Below are positions 44,098 through 53,652 of a stretch of DNA of 64,000 bases, piece by piece. The stretch's first letter is position 1; each line of letters begins with the position of its first letter. The stretch covers positions 2,666,001 through 2,730,000 of the forward strand of contig NZ_CP149940.1 of the NCBI RefSeq assembly GCF_037948395.1, given 5' to 3'. Origin of the DNA: Serratia nevei. Lineage in GTDB: Bacteria > Pseudomonadota > Gammaproteobacteria > Enterobacterales > Enterobacteriaceae. The notes under the pieces were generated by a model. The model searched no databases and had not been told where the DNA came from. It saw only the letters and a list, made by a program, of their open reading frames with translations. The translations under genes and the position numbers were made by a program.

Positions 44098-45819
44098 TCA
44101 TGCCGTCTCGGCTGGCTGTGGCTGGTGCACCGCGATATAACGCTGATAGCGCGACGGCTTGAGCCGCGTGGTGTCCACCAGCACCAGCCCATCGATGCAG
44201 TTGTTGAACGCCGGATCGGTGCCGAAGTCGATAAACTGCACCCCGCCCGGCTCGCACAGCTCGGTGTACTGTTTGTAGAGCGTCGGGATCGAACAGCCGA
44301 TGTTGCTGAGCAGGCTCTTCAGCCGCACCAGATCTTCCTGGTAGTTGTCCCCGGCAAACTGCGCCAGCACCTGCGGCAGCGACGCCGGATAAGGCCGGCG
44401 CGACTGCGCGAAGGCATGATCCGGCGAGAAGTAGAGCCGATAGAAGGCGATCAGCAGATCGCGCGCCGCCAGCGGCATGCCGCCGGAGATCGACACCGGG
44501 CCGAACAGATAACGGTACTGCGGGTATTTCGACAGGTAGGCGCCGATGCCCAGCCACAAATAGTCCAGCCCGCGTTTGCCCCAATAGGCGGGCTGAATGA
44601 AGCTGCGCCCCAGCTCGATGCCCTGCGCCAGGATCGGTTCCATATCGCGGTCGTAGTGGAACAGGCTATTGCTGTAGATGCTTTCCAGCCCTTTGCGTTC
44701 GATTTGTTCGGCGGTGGGGATAAAGCGATAGGCGCCGACGATCTCCAGCTCCTCCTCATCCCACAGCACCAGGTGATAATAGTCGTCGTCGTAGCTGTCC
44801 AGATCGCGGCGGCGGCCGGAGCCTTCCCCTACCGCACGGAAGGCGATCTCGCGCAGGCGCCCCAGCTCACGCAGGATCGGCGTGCGTGCTTCATCGTGGC
44901 GGCGGTAGAGGTAGATGGTTTTACCGTCCGGCGTCACCCCCAAGCGTTCGCAGTTCGCCAGCGCTTTTTTCAGCTCCAAACGCTCTTCCGGCAGCGCGAT
45001 CGGCGATTCGCTGGCGAACAGCCCCGGCTTGCCCTGGCCCAGGCGATACACATGGCGGCGAAAACGCTCCGCCAGATCCTTGGCGCTGGTGTGACCGTCA
45101 TGCCAGTTGGCGAACGGCACGCGGCCGCCGATGCGGATCTTGATGCGCCCGCCCCGCTGCTGGAACATTTCGCGCACCAGCAACAGCGTCGACAGCGGCC
45201 GGTAGACCAGCGAGGTAAAGTAGAACAGGTTGCTGTTGCGCGCGCTGATATGAATAGGCACGATCGGCGCGCGCGCCTTGGCGGCCAGACGCAGAAAGCC
45301 GGTATGCCAGTGGCCGTCGCGGATGCCCTTCGGGCTCATACGCGACACTTCGCCGGCCGGGAACAGGATCAGCGCGCCCTGATTGTCCAACTGCTGCTGC
45401 ATGCCTTCAATCTGCTTGCGGCTGGTTTTATAAGCGACGTTATCCACCGGCACGAACAGGTTGCGCAGCGGTTCGATGTAGGTCAGCAGCTGGCTGGCCA
45501 CCACTTTCACATCCGGGCGCACCGCCGCGACGGCGCGCAGCAGCACCAGGCCGTCGAGCGAACCGATCGGGTGATTGGCCACGAGCACCACCGGCCCCTG
45601 GCTCGGAATGTTTTCCAGATCGCCGTCCACCAGCTCGCAGCTGAGGTTGAAGTAGTCCACCACCTGCTCGATCAGATCAAGCCCTTTCAGGTGGGGATAG
45701 TCGGCGGCGAACTGTTTGAATTCTTTTTCGAAGAGAAGGGTTCTTAGCAGGCTGCGCTGCCAGGCAGGGGTATTGCGGTGTGGAAATGCATCTTGCAACA
45801 GAGAATCCAGGCTGAACAT
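44098..45819 (-). CDS. olsF: Bifunctional acyltransferase OlsF (ornithine lipid synthesis)
   Basis: A 573-residue two-domain protein. The N-terminal half is a PlsC-type O-acyltransferase with ANHPIGSLDG (82-90) and FPAGEVSRM motifs. The C-terminal half is a GNAT/hemolysin-like N-acyltransferase (LVLWDEEELEIVGAYRF, SIYSNSLFHYD, ELGRSFIQPAYWGKRGLDYLW). This order matches OlsF of Serratia proteamaculans, which makes ornithine lipids by itself: N-acylation of ornithine, then O-acylation. I chose the ATG at 45819 because AGGAG lies 8 nt upstream. It is likely membrane-associated. Confidence 0.8.
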   Translation of the reverse strand: MFSLDSLLQDAFPHRNTPAWQRSLLRTLLFEKEFKQFAADYPHLKGLDLIEQVVDYFNLSCELVDGDLENIPSQGPVVLVANHPIGSLDGLVLLRAVAAVRPDVKVVASQLLTYIEPLRNLFVPVDNVAYKTSRKQIEGMQQQLDNQGALILFPAGEVSRMSPKGIRDGHWHTGFLRLAAKARAPIVPIHISARNSNLFYFTSLVYRPLSTLLLVREMFQQRGGRIKIRIGGRVPFANWHDGHTSAKDLAERFRRHVYRLGQGKPGLFASESPIALPEERLELKKALANCERLGVTPDGKTIYLYRRHDEARTPILRELGRLREIAFRAVGEGSGRRRDLDSYDDDYYHLVLWDEEELEIVGAYRFIPTAEQIERKGLESIYSNSLFHYDRDMEPILAQGIELGRSFIQPAYWGKRGLDYLWLGIGAYLSKYPQYRYLFGPVSISGGMPLAARDLLIAFYRLYFSPDHAFAQSRRPYPASLPQVLAQFAGDNYQEDLVRLKSLLSNIGCSIPTLYKQYTELCEPGGVQFIDFGTDPAFNNCIDGLVLVDTTRLKPSRYQRYIAVHQPQPAETA

Positions 45820-45974
45820 CGCGTTATCTCCTGACGTAGTCGCTGCAAACTTAAGCCAGAGCCGTGACTCTGACGTGTCAGTTACATGACAATAAAATGA
45901 ATCCATCGACTATCAGGTATAGCAAAGTAATGGCGATTTGGGAGCGAAAGACGCATTTTCGCCCCCATTGCCCC

Positions 45975-47645
45975 TCACATCGGCGCCAGCAACGCTTCGA
46001 TGCGGCGGTTCACCGCTTCTCGCAGGCGCAGCAGCGGCCCGGCCTGGTGCGGATAACGCTTGAAGGTGATGCGCATGCCCAGCTCGCGTTCGATCAGCGT
46101 CTCCACCGTCGCCCGGTCGGTCAGACTCTCCAGCAGCTGCAGCGCACGCATGTCCTGCAGCCCCTGGTGCAGCACCCGCAGGCGCAGCGACTCCACCGGC
46201 TGCAGATCCTCGCCCGGATAGACCACGAACGGATCGCCGGAGGGAAACGCATGGCCGCTGTCGGTCACCGCGTACGGATTGATGCGCTCGCGCGAATGGG
46301 CGCTGTTATAGAAGTTGAATCCCCAATGCAGGAAGCCGGCAATGCGGTACAGATACAGCTGCACGCCCAATATGCGGTTGCGCGCCGAAGGCTGGGCGAA
46401 GAACCGATTGGCGACCTCGGTCTTCTGCACGCAGCAGTAATAGGCCCACAGGCCGGGCACCCGGTGTTCGATAAAGGGATCGATATGGTCGGTCGCGGCG
46501 ACCGGGGTTTCCACCAGGCCTTGCTGATAGAAAGCGAAATCCGACAGCGCGTCGAAGGTGCGGAAGCCGTCCAGCAGCGGCCGCAGCGCGGCGGCGGCGC
46601 GCCGGTAGGCCGCCAGGTTGTCCAGCGTCGGCTCATCGGAAACATGGAACCACACCTGCCGTTCCAGCCCCCGTTCGCGGAACCAGGCGGTCAATTCGGG
46701 CAGCAGCGCCTGCAGGAAACGCTGATACGGTTCGCCCTGCGCATCGGTGTGCCAGCCGAAAAGCGGTCGCGCCTCGCCCTGCTCCTCCACCACGATCTTC
46801 GGCGCGTGCGCCGCGCCCCATTGGGTAAACAGCGGCGCGATTTCGAAGTGCTCGATGCCCTCTTCCTGCGCCAGCGCCACCCACTGCGCCAGGCGGCTGA
46901 AATCGAAGCCATACCCCTGCGCCGAACGCGTCACCCTCACCAGCTGCACCGTGGTGCGTTCGCCGCCGACGACGGTATCCAGCGGCGGCGTAAACAGCGG
47001 CGTCAGCAGCATATTGACCCCGGCGCGCACCGCACAGCGCACAAAGTGGCGCACTGCGCGCCAGTAATCCGGGCTGAACACCGCCAGACGGTAGTAATCC
47101 GCCAGGCAGTCGGTGTGCAACCACTCGGTGTGCAACAGCGTTTGCGGCGGCAACGCCGCCGGCACCAGATGCAGCGTCAGCGTGGCCTCGGCCAGCGCCT
47201 CGCCGCTCTGGGCATCCAGCAGCCGCAGGGTCAACGGAAAGTCGCCGGCCAGTTGCACATCGGCCGGCGGCGTCAGGGTCAGCCACAGGCTGCCATAATA
47301 GCGGCAGGCGGCGAAAAAACGCCGTTGCGGCAGCGGCATCAGCGGATCGGGAAATAAGCCCGACTCGGTCGTCAGGTAATTCTCGTCGGTCTCGCGATAA
47401 CAGGGAAAACCGCTCGGCACCGATTGCACCTGGCGCACGCTGATATACTCCGCCAGCGGCCCGTCGAGTTGATAACACAGCTCATGGCGGGTTTCGTTGC
47501 CCGGCGTTTGCAAACAGTACACCGCCTGCCAGGAAAGCACCTCGTTATTTAACCCGCTCAGCCTTTCCTCCACGGAAATAGGCGGCACGCTGTGGCGATG
47601 AAATACTTTCTCCAGGCAATGAGTAAATACCAGAGACAGGCGCAT
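45975..47645 (-). CDS. DUF4091/GH123-like protein
   Basis: A 556-residue protein with no signal peptide. The central barrel-like region has WFHVSDEPTLDNLAAYR, where Asp337-Glu338 correspond to the Asp-Glu dyad of family GH123 beta-N-acetylgalactosaminidases. The C-terminal region (GDPFVVYPGEDLQPVESLRLRVLHQGLQDMRALQLLE) is the DUF4091 domain. AGAGGG lies 9 nt before the ATG. It is divergent from a sugar ABC importer, and the downstream genes there fit N-acetylgalactosamine use, so it may cleave an imported GalNAc glycoside in the cytoplasm. Confidence 0.72.
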   Translation of the reverse strand: MRLSLVFTHCLEKVFHRHSVPPISVEERLSGLNNEVLSWQAVYCLQTPGNETRHELCYQLDGPLAEYISVRQVQSVPSGFPCYRETDENYLTTESGLFPDPLMPLPQRRFFAACRYYGSLWLTLTPPADVQLAGDFPLTLRLLDAQSGEALAEATLTLHLVPAALPPQTLLHTEWLHTDCLADYYRLAVFSPDYWRAVRHFVRCAVRAGVNMLLTPLFTPPLDTVVGGERTTVQLVRVTRSAQGYGFDFSRLAQWVALAQEEGIEHFEIAPLFTQWGAAHAPKIVVEEQGEARPLFGWHTDAQGEPYQRFLQALLPELTAWFRERGLERQVWFHVSDEPTLDNLAAYRRAAAALRPLLDGFRTFDALSDFAFYQQGLVETPVAATDHIDPFIEHRVPGLWAYYCCVQKTEVANRFFAQPSARNRILGVQLYLYRIAGFLHWGFNFYNSAHSRERINPYAVTDSGHAFPSGDPFVVYPGEDLQPVESLRLRVLHQGLQDMRALQLLESLTDRATVETLIERELGMRITFKRYPHQAGPLLRLREAVNRRIEALLAPM

Positions 47646-47952
47646 GATGTTCGGCCCTCTTTATTTTTAATGAATAAACACGGTGAAATTCAGGCTAGCG
47701 CCTTTTATCGCCACAGACAATAGCCGGTAATAAAAATCGTTCCCATACCCTTCTTTGACTGCCGCGACCCGATTTTTTTGTTTATTTGCATCACAAAAAT
47801 GAAAGAAGCTGATGCTTGCACAATAAAAATGTTTTTAATCCCCATTATGGTGCAAGGGTTATCAGTTATTCCTATACCTGCGAGGGCCGCTAAATGCCGC
47901 AATAGCAGGGAGAAAACCCATCAACAGGTTAACGAAATGTGAACAAGCCTAC

Positions 47953-47972
47953 CTTTCACTTGGCCGTGAAAG
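47953..47972. promoter_or_regulatory. CTTTCAC/GTGAAAG inverted repeat, possible DeoR operator
   Basis: Perfect 7-bp arms (CTTTCAC at 47953-47959 and GTGAAAG at 47966-47972) flank 6 nt. A second CTTTC follows at 47974, with GAAAC at 47994. CTTTC half-sites are typical of DeoR/AgaR-type operators, and a similar repeat lies upstream of the island's own DeoR gene. Confidence 0.6.
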
Positions 47973-48032
47973 CCTTTCGATTTTAACAACAATGAAACAT
48001 TCATGCCCCATTTTTGGGCGTTCGGGGGTGTA

Positions 48033-48061
48033 TTGACACATTGAAAGTTAAGGGATAGAAA
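48033..48061 (+). promoter_or_regulatory. Predicted sigma70 promoter of the sugar ABC operon
   Basis: A consensus -35 TTGACA (48033-48038) is 17 nt from TAGAAA (48056-48061), a fair -10. It gives a leader of about 40 nt before the binding-protein gene. The CTTTC repeats lie just upstream of it. Confidence 0.55.
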
Positions 48062-48110
48062 GAATTTACGTTGCGAAAAACGTTATTCGTCGCTCACCGA
48101 GGGGAAAGCA

Positions 48111-49364
48111 ATGTCACCGATAAAAAATACCGGACGCCTGCTGGCGCACTCTATTCTTGCCAGCGCATTATTATTACCCACCCTGCTCCACGCCGCAGAT
48201 AAAATAACATTGCGCTATGCCGTTTGGGACAGAAACCAATTACCTGCCGAACAGGAGATCGCCAAACGTTTTGAACAGGCCAATCCGGATATAAAAATAG
48301 AAATAGAATTAACGCCCTCTGCGCAATATTTCGTTAAATTGGATTCCGCTGCCGCCGGCGGCGTGGCGCCGGATATATTCTGGATCAATATGCCTTATTT
48401 TGTGCAATATGCCAAAAACGGCATTATGGAACCGCTGGCGCCTTATATTAAGGACAGCGGCCTTCAGTTGGACGACGTGGTCGCCAGTTCGGTGAAAGCC
48501 TACCAGTACGACGGCCAACAGATGGCCATTCCGCGCGACGTCGACTCCATCGCCGTGTGGTACAACAAAAAACTGTTCGATCAGGCCGGCGTCAGCTACC
48601 CCACCAGCGACTGGAGCTGGGACGATCTGAAAAACAAAGCCACCGCCCTGAAAAGCGGGCTGAAAGGCGCCGCCTTCCCGCTGGTGATGGATCTCAGCAT
48701 CGACGGCCAGGACAGCTATATGAACCTGCTGTTCCAAAACGGCAATCACATCGTACCGAAAGACGGCCAACCCACCGACATCGCCAACGACAAATCCATC
48801 TGGGTCTACCAGCAGCTGCAGGGCATGATGAAAGACGGCCTGATGCCGAGCGCCCAGCAAATGAGCGAAGTCAAAACCGAGAACATCTTCCAGTCCAACC
48901 GCGCCGCGATGGTCTATGCCGGTTCCTGGCTGGCGGCGCCGTTCGCCAACAACCCGCTGATCAACGATCACATCGGCGTGGTAATGATGCCGAAAATTGA
49001 ACGCCAGTCCGGCGTAGCGCACAGCCTGGCCTTCGCCATGTCGGCCCAAAGCGCCCACAAACAGGCCGCCTGGAAATATATCGCCTTCATGAGCAGCGAA
49101 GCCTCGCAGGCGGAGCTGGCCAAGGTGGTGATCCCGGCCAACAAGACGGCGGCCAAGGTCTGGGCGCAGCAGATCCAGAAAGTCGACGTCTCGCCTTATA
49201 TCCAGACCCTTGAAGTGACCCAGGCTTACCCAACCGCCGGCACTAATACGCCGAAATGGCAGAACATGTGGATCGCCAGCCTGAAGAAAATCTTTATGGG
49301 CGCGGACGCCAAGCAGGAAATGGACAAGTCGGTCAAGAAGATCGCGCGCGTCATGGAGCAGTAA
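48111..49364 (+). CDS. Sugar ABC transporter periplasmic binding protein
   Basis: A 417-residue family 1 (UgpB/MalE-type) extracellular solute-binding protein. The signal peptide has a basic start and a hydrophobic core, with cleavage near LLHAADK (about residue 29). ITLRYAVWDRNQLPAEQEIAKRFEQANPDIKIEIE is typical of the family. GAGGGGA precedes the ATG. It is first in a rightward operon with two permeases and a MalK-type ATPase. The ligand is unknown; linked genes suggest an amino-sugar-containing oligosaccharide. Confidence 0.88.
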   Translation: MSPIKNTGRLLAHSILASALLLPTLLHAADKITLRYAVWDRNQLPAEQEIAKRFEQANPDIKIEIELTPSAQYFVKLDSAAAGGVAPDIFWINMPYFVQYAKNGIMEPLAPYIKDSGLQLDDVVASSVKAYQYDGQQMAIPRDVDSIAVWYNKKLFDQAGVSYPTSDWSWDDLKNKATALKSGLKGAAFPLVMDLSIDGQDSYMNLLFQNGNHIVPKDGQPTDIANDKSIWVYQQLQGMMKDGLMPSAQQMSEVKTENIFQSNRAAMVYAGSWLAAPFANNPLINDHIGVVMMPKIERQSGVAHSLAFAMSAQSAHKQAAWKYIAFMSSEASQAELAKVVIPANKTAAKVWAQQIQKVDVSPYIQTLEVTQAYPTAGTNTPKWQNMWIASLKKIFMGADAKQEMDKSVKKIARVMEQ

Positions 49365-49442
49365 TCGCCCCGCCGCGGCGCGCTACCCCGAGTGTGCGCC
49401 GCGGTGGACCCACGCTGAAAGTGATAGGTGAGGAATGGCAAC

Positions 49443-50384
49443 ATGTCGCTGGCAGAAACGGCTACGGTCACCCTGAAATCATCCCGGCGCACCGCCCGCC
49501 CCGCGCTCAATCGGCTCGAACGCGCCGAACGCTTCTGGGGCTGGGTGATGATCCTGCCGCTGCTGTTAGGGGTCACGGTGTTTTACCTGATCCCCTTTTT
49601 GCAGAACATTTTTTACAGCTTTACCGATCTGAACCAGTTCATGCGCTGGAGCAGCATCAGCGTCGATAACTATCTCAACCTGTTCGAAGACGACGACTTC
49701 TACACCGCCGCCGCCAACACCCTGTTCTACGTGGTGGTGTGCGTACCGATCAGCCTGAGCCTGTCGCTGCTGTTGGCGATCGGCCTCAACCAGAACATCC
49801 GTGGCAAAGGCCTGCTGCGCACCCTGCTGTTCCTGCCGGCGGTCACCATGCCCGCGGCGGTGGCCATGGTGTGGCAATGGCTGTTCAACAAGGATTTCGG
49901 CCTGATCAACCAGGCGCTGGGCCTGCTGCACATTGCGCCGGTCGCCTGGCTGTCCGATCCGGACGTGGTGCGCATCAGCGTGTCCATCATCATCATCTGG
50001 TCGTCGCTGGCGCTGAAGATCATCATTTTGCTGGCCGGGCTGCAGAGTATTCCGCGCCAGCTGTACGAGGCGGCGGATATCGACGGCATCGGCACCCTGC
50101 GGCGCTTCTTCTGCATCACGCTGCCGATGATGGTGCCGACGCTGTTCTTCGTGTCGGTGATGAGCTTTATCGAGATCCTGCAAATCTTCGACGTGGTGTT
50201 CCTGATGTTCGACCGCGCGCTGGTGGAAAACGACGTGATGACCGTCACCAACCTGTTCTACAAGTACGCGTTTTACCTGCAGGAAAAAGGCTACGCCTCC
50301 GCCATCACCGTGGTGCTGTTCGCCGTCACGCTGGTGATCACCCTGATTCAAATGGCGATCGGCAAGCGCCTGAAAGTCAGCTGA
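49443..50384 (+). CDS. Sugar ABC transporter permease, UgpA/MalF type
   Basis: A 313-residue inner-membrane permease with six predicted helices. RAERFWGWVMILPLLLGVTVFYLIPFLQNIFYSF is the usual first segment, and the EAA loop is LYEAADIDGIGTLRRFFCITLPMMVP. I chose the ATG at 49443 because a GTGAGGA site lies just upstream; an in-frame GTG 15 nt earlier is possible. It pairs with the next gene to form the translocation pore. Confidence 0.88.
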   Translation: MSLAETATVTLKSSRRTARPALNRLERAERFWGWVMILPLLLGVTVFYLIPFLQNIFYSFTDLNQFMRWSSISVDNYLNLFEDDDFYTAAANTLFYVVVCVPISLSLSLLLAIGLNQNIRGKGLLRTLLFLPAVTMPAAVAMVWQWLFNKDFGLINQALGLLHIAPVAWLSDPDVVRISVSIIIIWSSLALKIIILLAGLQSIPRQLYEAADIDGIGTLRRFFCITLPMMVPTLFFVSVMSFIEILQIFDVVFLMFDRALVENDVMTVTNLFYKYAFYLQEKGYASAITVVLFAVTLVITLIQMAIGKRLKVS

Positions 50385-50394
50385 GGAGCTGCAC

Positions 50395-51213
50395 ATGAAC
50401 GCAAGCAAGAAAACGCTGGTGTACCTGTTTATGGGGCTGGCGGCGCTGGCCTCGGTCGTGCCCTTTATCTGGATGCTGGTGACCTCGCTGAAAACCCAGG
50501 CCGAGAGCATCCAGATCCCGCTGACGCTGCTGCCGGCGCACCCCAGCCTGCAGGCCTACGGCCGGGTGATGCACGAAATCCCGTTCGCCGGTTTTTATCT
50601 CAACTCGCTGCTGGCGACCTTCTTCACCGTCACCCTGCAGATGGCGATCGCCACCCTGGCCGCCTATGGCTTCTCGCGCCTGCATTTTCGCGGCCGCGAC
50701 GCGGTGTTCCTGGTGTGCGTGTCGATCCTGATGGTGCCCGGCCAGGCGTTTCTGATCCCGCAATTTCTGGTGGTACAGAAGTTGGGGCTGGTCAACAGCA
50801 TCACCGGGCTGGTGCTGCCGGGCATTTTCAGCGTCTACGCCACCTTCCTGCTGCGCCAGTTCTTTCTGGCGGTGCCGAAGGAGATGGAAGAAGCGGCCTT
50901 GATCGACGGCTACAGCTACTTCGCCATCTTCTGGCGCATCATGCTGCCGCTGATCCGGCCGGGCATTATCGCCTGCGTCATCATCAACGGCCTGTGGAGC
51001 TGGAACAACCTGATGTGGCCGCTGATCGTCAATACCACCACCGAGAAGCTGACGCTGCCGGTTGGCCTCGCCTCGCTCTCCAGCCGCGCCGGGGTGGAAT
51101 ACCCGTTGCTGATGGCCGGGGCGCTGATGGCGGTGATCCCGATGCTGATGCTGTTCATTATTTTCCAACGCTATTTCATCCAGGGCATCGCCAGCGCCGG
51201 GGTGAAAGGCTAA
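50395..51213 (+). CDS. Sugar ABC transporter permease, UgpE/MalG type
   Basis: A 272-residue second permease. VPFIWMLVTSLKTQAESIQ is the MalG-type start, and the EAA loop is MEEAALIDGYSYFAIFWRIMLPLIRPG. It starts 10 nt after the first permease with GAGGAG upstream and completes the membrane core. Confidence 0.88.
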   Translation: MNASKKTLVYLFMGLAALASVVPFIWMLVTSLKTQAESIQIPLTLLPAHPSLQAYGRVMHEIPFAGFYLNSLLATFFTVTLQMAIATLAAYGFSRLHFRGRDAVFLVCVSILMVPGQAFLIPQFLVVQKLGLVNSITGLVLPGIFSVYATFLLRQFFLAVPKEMEEAALIDGYSYFAIFWRIMLPLIRPGIIACVIINGLWSWNNLMWPLIVNTTTEKLTLPVGLASLSSRAGVEYPLLMAGALMAVIPMLMLFIIFQRYFIQGIASAGVKG

Positions 51214-51234
51214 CGCGCAGACAAGGTAAATGAC

Positions 51235-52347
51235 ATGGCCGGAATTCAGTTAAACAGCGTTAAAAAAGTCTACCCCAACGGTTTCCACGCGCTGCACGGC
51301 GTCAATCTGGACATTGAGGACGGGGAATTTATGGTGTTCGTCGGCCCGTCCGGCTGCGCCAAATCCACCCTGCTGCGGATGATCGCCGGGCTGGAGAGCG
51401 TCAGCGAGGGGCAGATCCTGATCCACGATCGCTGCGTCAACGACAGCATGCCGAAGGATCGCGGCGTCGCCATGGTGTTCCAGAACTATGCGCTGTACCC
51501 GCACATGACGGTGTACAAGAACATGGCGTTCGGCCTGATCGGCAAAGAGAGCAAGGCCGAGATCGACCGCCGGGTGCGCGACGCGGCGGAAAAGCTGGAG
51601 ATCACCAACCTGCTGCAGCGCAAGCCGGGCCAGCTCTCGGGCGGCCAGTGCCAGCGGGTGGCGGTCGGCCGCGCCATCGTGCGCAAACCCAAAGTGTTCC
51701 TGTTCGATGAGCCGCTGTCCAACCTCGACGCCAAGCTGCGAGTGTCGATGCGCGTGCAGCTGATCGAACTGCACAATCAGCTGAAGCAGGAAGGCGCCGC
51801 CGCCACCATGGTGTACGTCACCCACGATCAGGTCGAAGCGATGACCATGGGCGATCGCATTTGCGTGATGAACCGCGGCGCCATCATGCAGGTGGATAAA
51901 CCGATCAACCTGTACCACCACCCCGCCAACCGTTTCGTCGCCGAGTTTATCGGCAGCCCGTCGATGAACCTGCACGATCTGGCGATCGTGCGCGACGGCC
52001 AAACGGTGCGGCTGCGCATCGGCCTGCAGCACCCGCTCGAGCTGCCGCCGGCGCTGCAGCGGCAGTTGACGGACTATCCGCATGCGCGGGTGTGCCTCGG
52101 TATCCGGCCGGAGTCCCTGCGGCTGTGCGCGCCCGGCAGCGCCAACTGCTTCCCGGCGCAGATCGTCACCATCGAGCGCATGGGCAACGAAGAGCTGCTG
52201 CACTGTGAACTGGCCGACCTGCGCTTCGTGCTGCGCATGGCGTCGCTGCCGGACTGGGAGCCGCGCCTCGGCGAAAGCGTTCATCTGGCATTCGATCTGA
52301 CGCGCGCACATTTGTTCGACGAGCTCAGCGGCCAAAACCTCAAATAA
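51235..52347 (+). CDS. Sugar ABC transporter ATPase, MalK/UgpC type, with variant Walker A
   Basis: A 370-residue ATPase with the MalK-type regulatory TOBE region at the C-terminus (about 240-370). The signature is LSGGQCQRVAVGRAI, Walker B is VFLFDEPLSNLDAKLR and the switch His is in VTHDQVEAM. Walker A reads GPSGCAKST, so the Gly usual before the Lys is Ala; the Lys and Ser/Thr that contact ATP are kept. It could energise this importer and perhaps serve others. Confidence 0.87.
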   Translation: MAGIQLNSVKKVYPNGFHALHGVNLDIEDGEFMVFVGPSGCAKSTLLRMIAGLESVSEGQILIHDRCVNDSMPKDRGVAMVFQNYALYPHMTVYKNMAFGLIGKESKAEIDRRVRDAAEKLEITNLLQRKPGQLSGGQCQRVAVGRAIVRKPKVFLFDEPLSNLDAKLRVSMRVQLIELHNQLKQEGAAATMVYVTHDQVEAMTMGDRICVMNRGAIMQVDKPINLYHHPANRFVAEFIGSPSMNLHDLAIVRDGQTVRLRIGLQHPLELPPALQRQLTDYPHARVCLGIRPESLRLCAPGSANCFPAQIVTIERMGNEELLHCELADLRFVLRMASLPDWEPRLGESVHLAFDLTRAHLFDELSGQNLK

Positions 52348-52366
52348 CAACAGCGGAGTATCAGCA

Positions 52367-53650
52367 ATGTCGTCAACACAACCCAACAACGTTGCCCAGC
52401 GCCCGGTGCAGGTACTGGTGGTCGGCGCCGGCGCGCGCGGTGAAATCTACTCGCGCTATGCGCTGGCGCACCCCGATTTGATGCAGGTGGTGGCGGTGGC
52501 GGAACCGCGCGACGCCTACCGCGAGCAGTTCGTGGCGCAGCACGCCATCGCACCGGAAAACGTCTTCACCGACTGGCGCCAGGCCGCCGATGCCGGCAAG
52601 CTGGCCGACGCGGTGCTGATCTGCACTCAGGATCAGATGCACCTGGAACCGGCGCTGGCCTTCGCCCGCCAGGGCTACGCCATGCTGCTGGAAAAGCCGC
52701 TGTCGCCGGACGCCGACGAGTGCCGCGCCATCGTCGCCGAGGTGGTGCGCCAAAAGCTGATCTTCTCGGTCGGCCACGTGCTGCGCTACACCCGCTATAC
52801 CCAAAAGCTCAAGCAGCTGCTGCGCGACGGCGCGATCGGCGACATCGTCAGCCTGCAACACCTGGAGCCGGTCGGCTACTGGCATCAGGCGCACTCCTTC
52901 GTGCGCGGCAACTGGCGCAACGATCGGCAGGCCGCCTTTATGCTGCTGCAGAAATCCTGCCACGACATCGATTGGATCCGCTACGTGATGGAGCAGCCCT
53001 GCGAACAGGTCAGCTCCTTCGGCAACCTGCGCCACTTCCGCCAGGACAACCAACCGGCCGGCGCGGCGGACAACTGCCTGGATTGCGCGGTGGAGGCGTC
53101 CTGCCCCTATTCCGCCAAACGCATCTATCTGGGCGACGACCACAAGGCCACGCCTGGCTTTCTGCGCGTGTTGACGCCAGAACCCGACCAGACGACGCTG
53201 CGGGCGGCGCTGCGCGACGGGCCCTACGGCCGCTGCGTTTACCGCTGCGACAATAACGTGGTCGATCATCAGGTGGTCAACATGCAGTTCGCCGGCGGCC
53301 GCACCGCGTCGTTCACCATGACGGCCTTTACCCGCCACGAAGATCGCCACACCCGCATCTTCGGCAGCCGCGGCTGCCTGGAAGGCGACGGCCGCCATAT
53401 CCGCATCACCTCGTTCCTCGACGACGGCGAAACGCATTACGACACCGACGCCGGCCAGGATCTGCACGCCATGGCCGGCCACGGCGGCGGCGACTACTAC
53501 CTGATGCAGCACTTTATCGCGGCCATTCGCACCAACGATCCGAGCCAGGTGTTGGCCGGCCCGGCGGAAGCGCTGGAGAGCCACCTGATGGTGTTCGCCG
53601 CCGAACGCGCGCGCCGCGAAGCGGCGGTGATCGCCCTGAACGGAGCCTGA
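52367..53650 (+). CDS. Gfo/Idh/MocA-family oxidoreductase
   Basis: A 427-residue protein with a Rossmann start (VLVVGAGARGEIYSRYA), the EKPLSPD motif and VGHVLRYTRYTQKLK, followed by a C-terminal Gfo/Idh/MocA domain. A Cys-rich insert (CLDCAVEASCPYSAKRIYL) lies near residues 240-260, possibly a metal site. Relatives oxidise sugars with NAD(P), and family GH109 uses the same fold to cleave alpha-N-acetylgalactosaminides by transient oxidation. In this island either role is possible. It lies between the transporter and the kinase genes. Confidence 0.83.
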   Translation: MSSTQPNNVAQRPVQVLVVGAGARGEIYSRYALAHPDLMQVVAVAEPRDAYREQFVAQHAIAPENVFTDWRQAADAGKLADAVLICTQDQMHLEPALAFARQGYAMLLEKPLSPDADECRAIVAEVVRQKLIFSVGHVLRYTRYTQKLKQLLRDGAIGDIVSLQHLEPVGYWHQAHSFVRGNWRNDRQAAFMLLQKSCHDIDWIRYVMEQPCEQVSSFGNLRHFRQDNQPAGAADNCLDCAVEASCPYSAKRIYLGDDHKATPGFLRVLTPEPDQTTLRAALRDGPYGRCVYRCDNNVVDHQVVNMQFAGGRTASFTMTAFTRHEDRHTRIFGSRGCLEGDGRHIRITSFLDDGETHYDTDAGQDLHAMAGHGGGDYYLMQHFIAAIRTNDPSQVLAGPAEALESHLMVFAAERARREAAVIALNGA

Positions 53651-53652
53651 CC

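Larger units (their letters stand above)
47646..48110. other. 465-bp divergent control region of the carbohydrate island
   Basis: No gene is supported; a short leftward open frame at 47705-47902 lacks a ribosome binding site and a recognisable product. The right half holds CTTTC/GAAAG repeats, a small CCCCATTTTTGGGG-like hairpin near 48006-48018 and a plausible sigma70 promoter. The left half is AT-rich and holds CTTCTTT/AAAGAAG arms (about 47750 and 47801). Confidence 0.6.

Noticed and set aside
47705..47902. Short leftward open frame in the divergent control region
   Set aside because: No ribosome binding site, no recognisable product, and it lies in a region with regulatory repeats.
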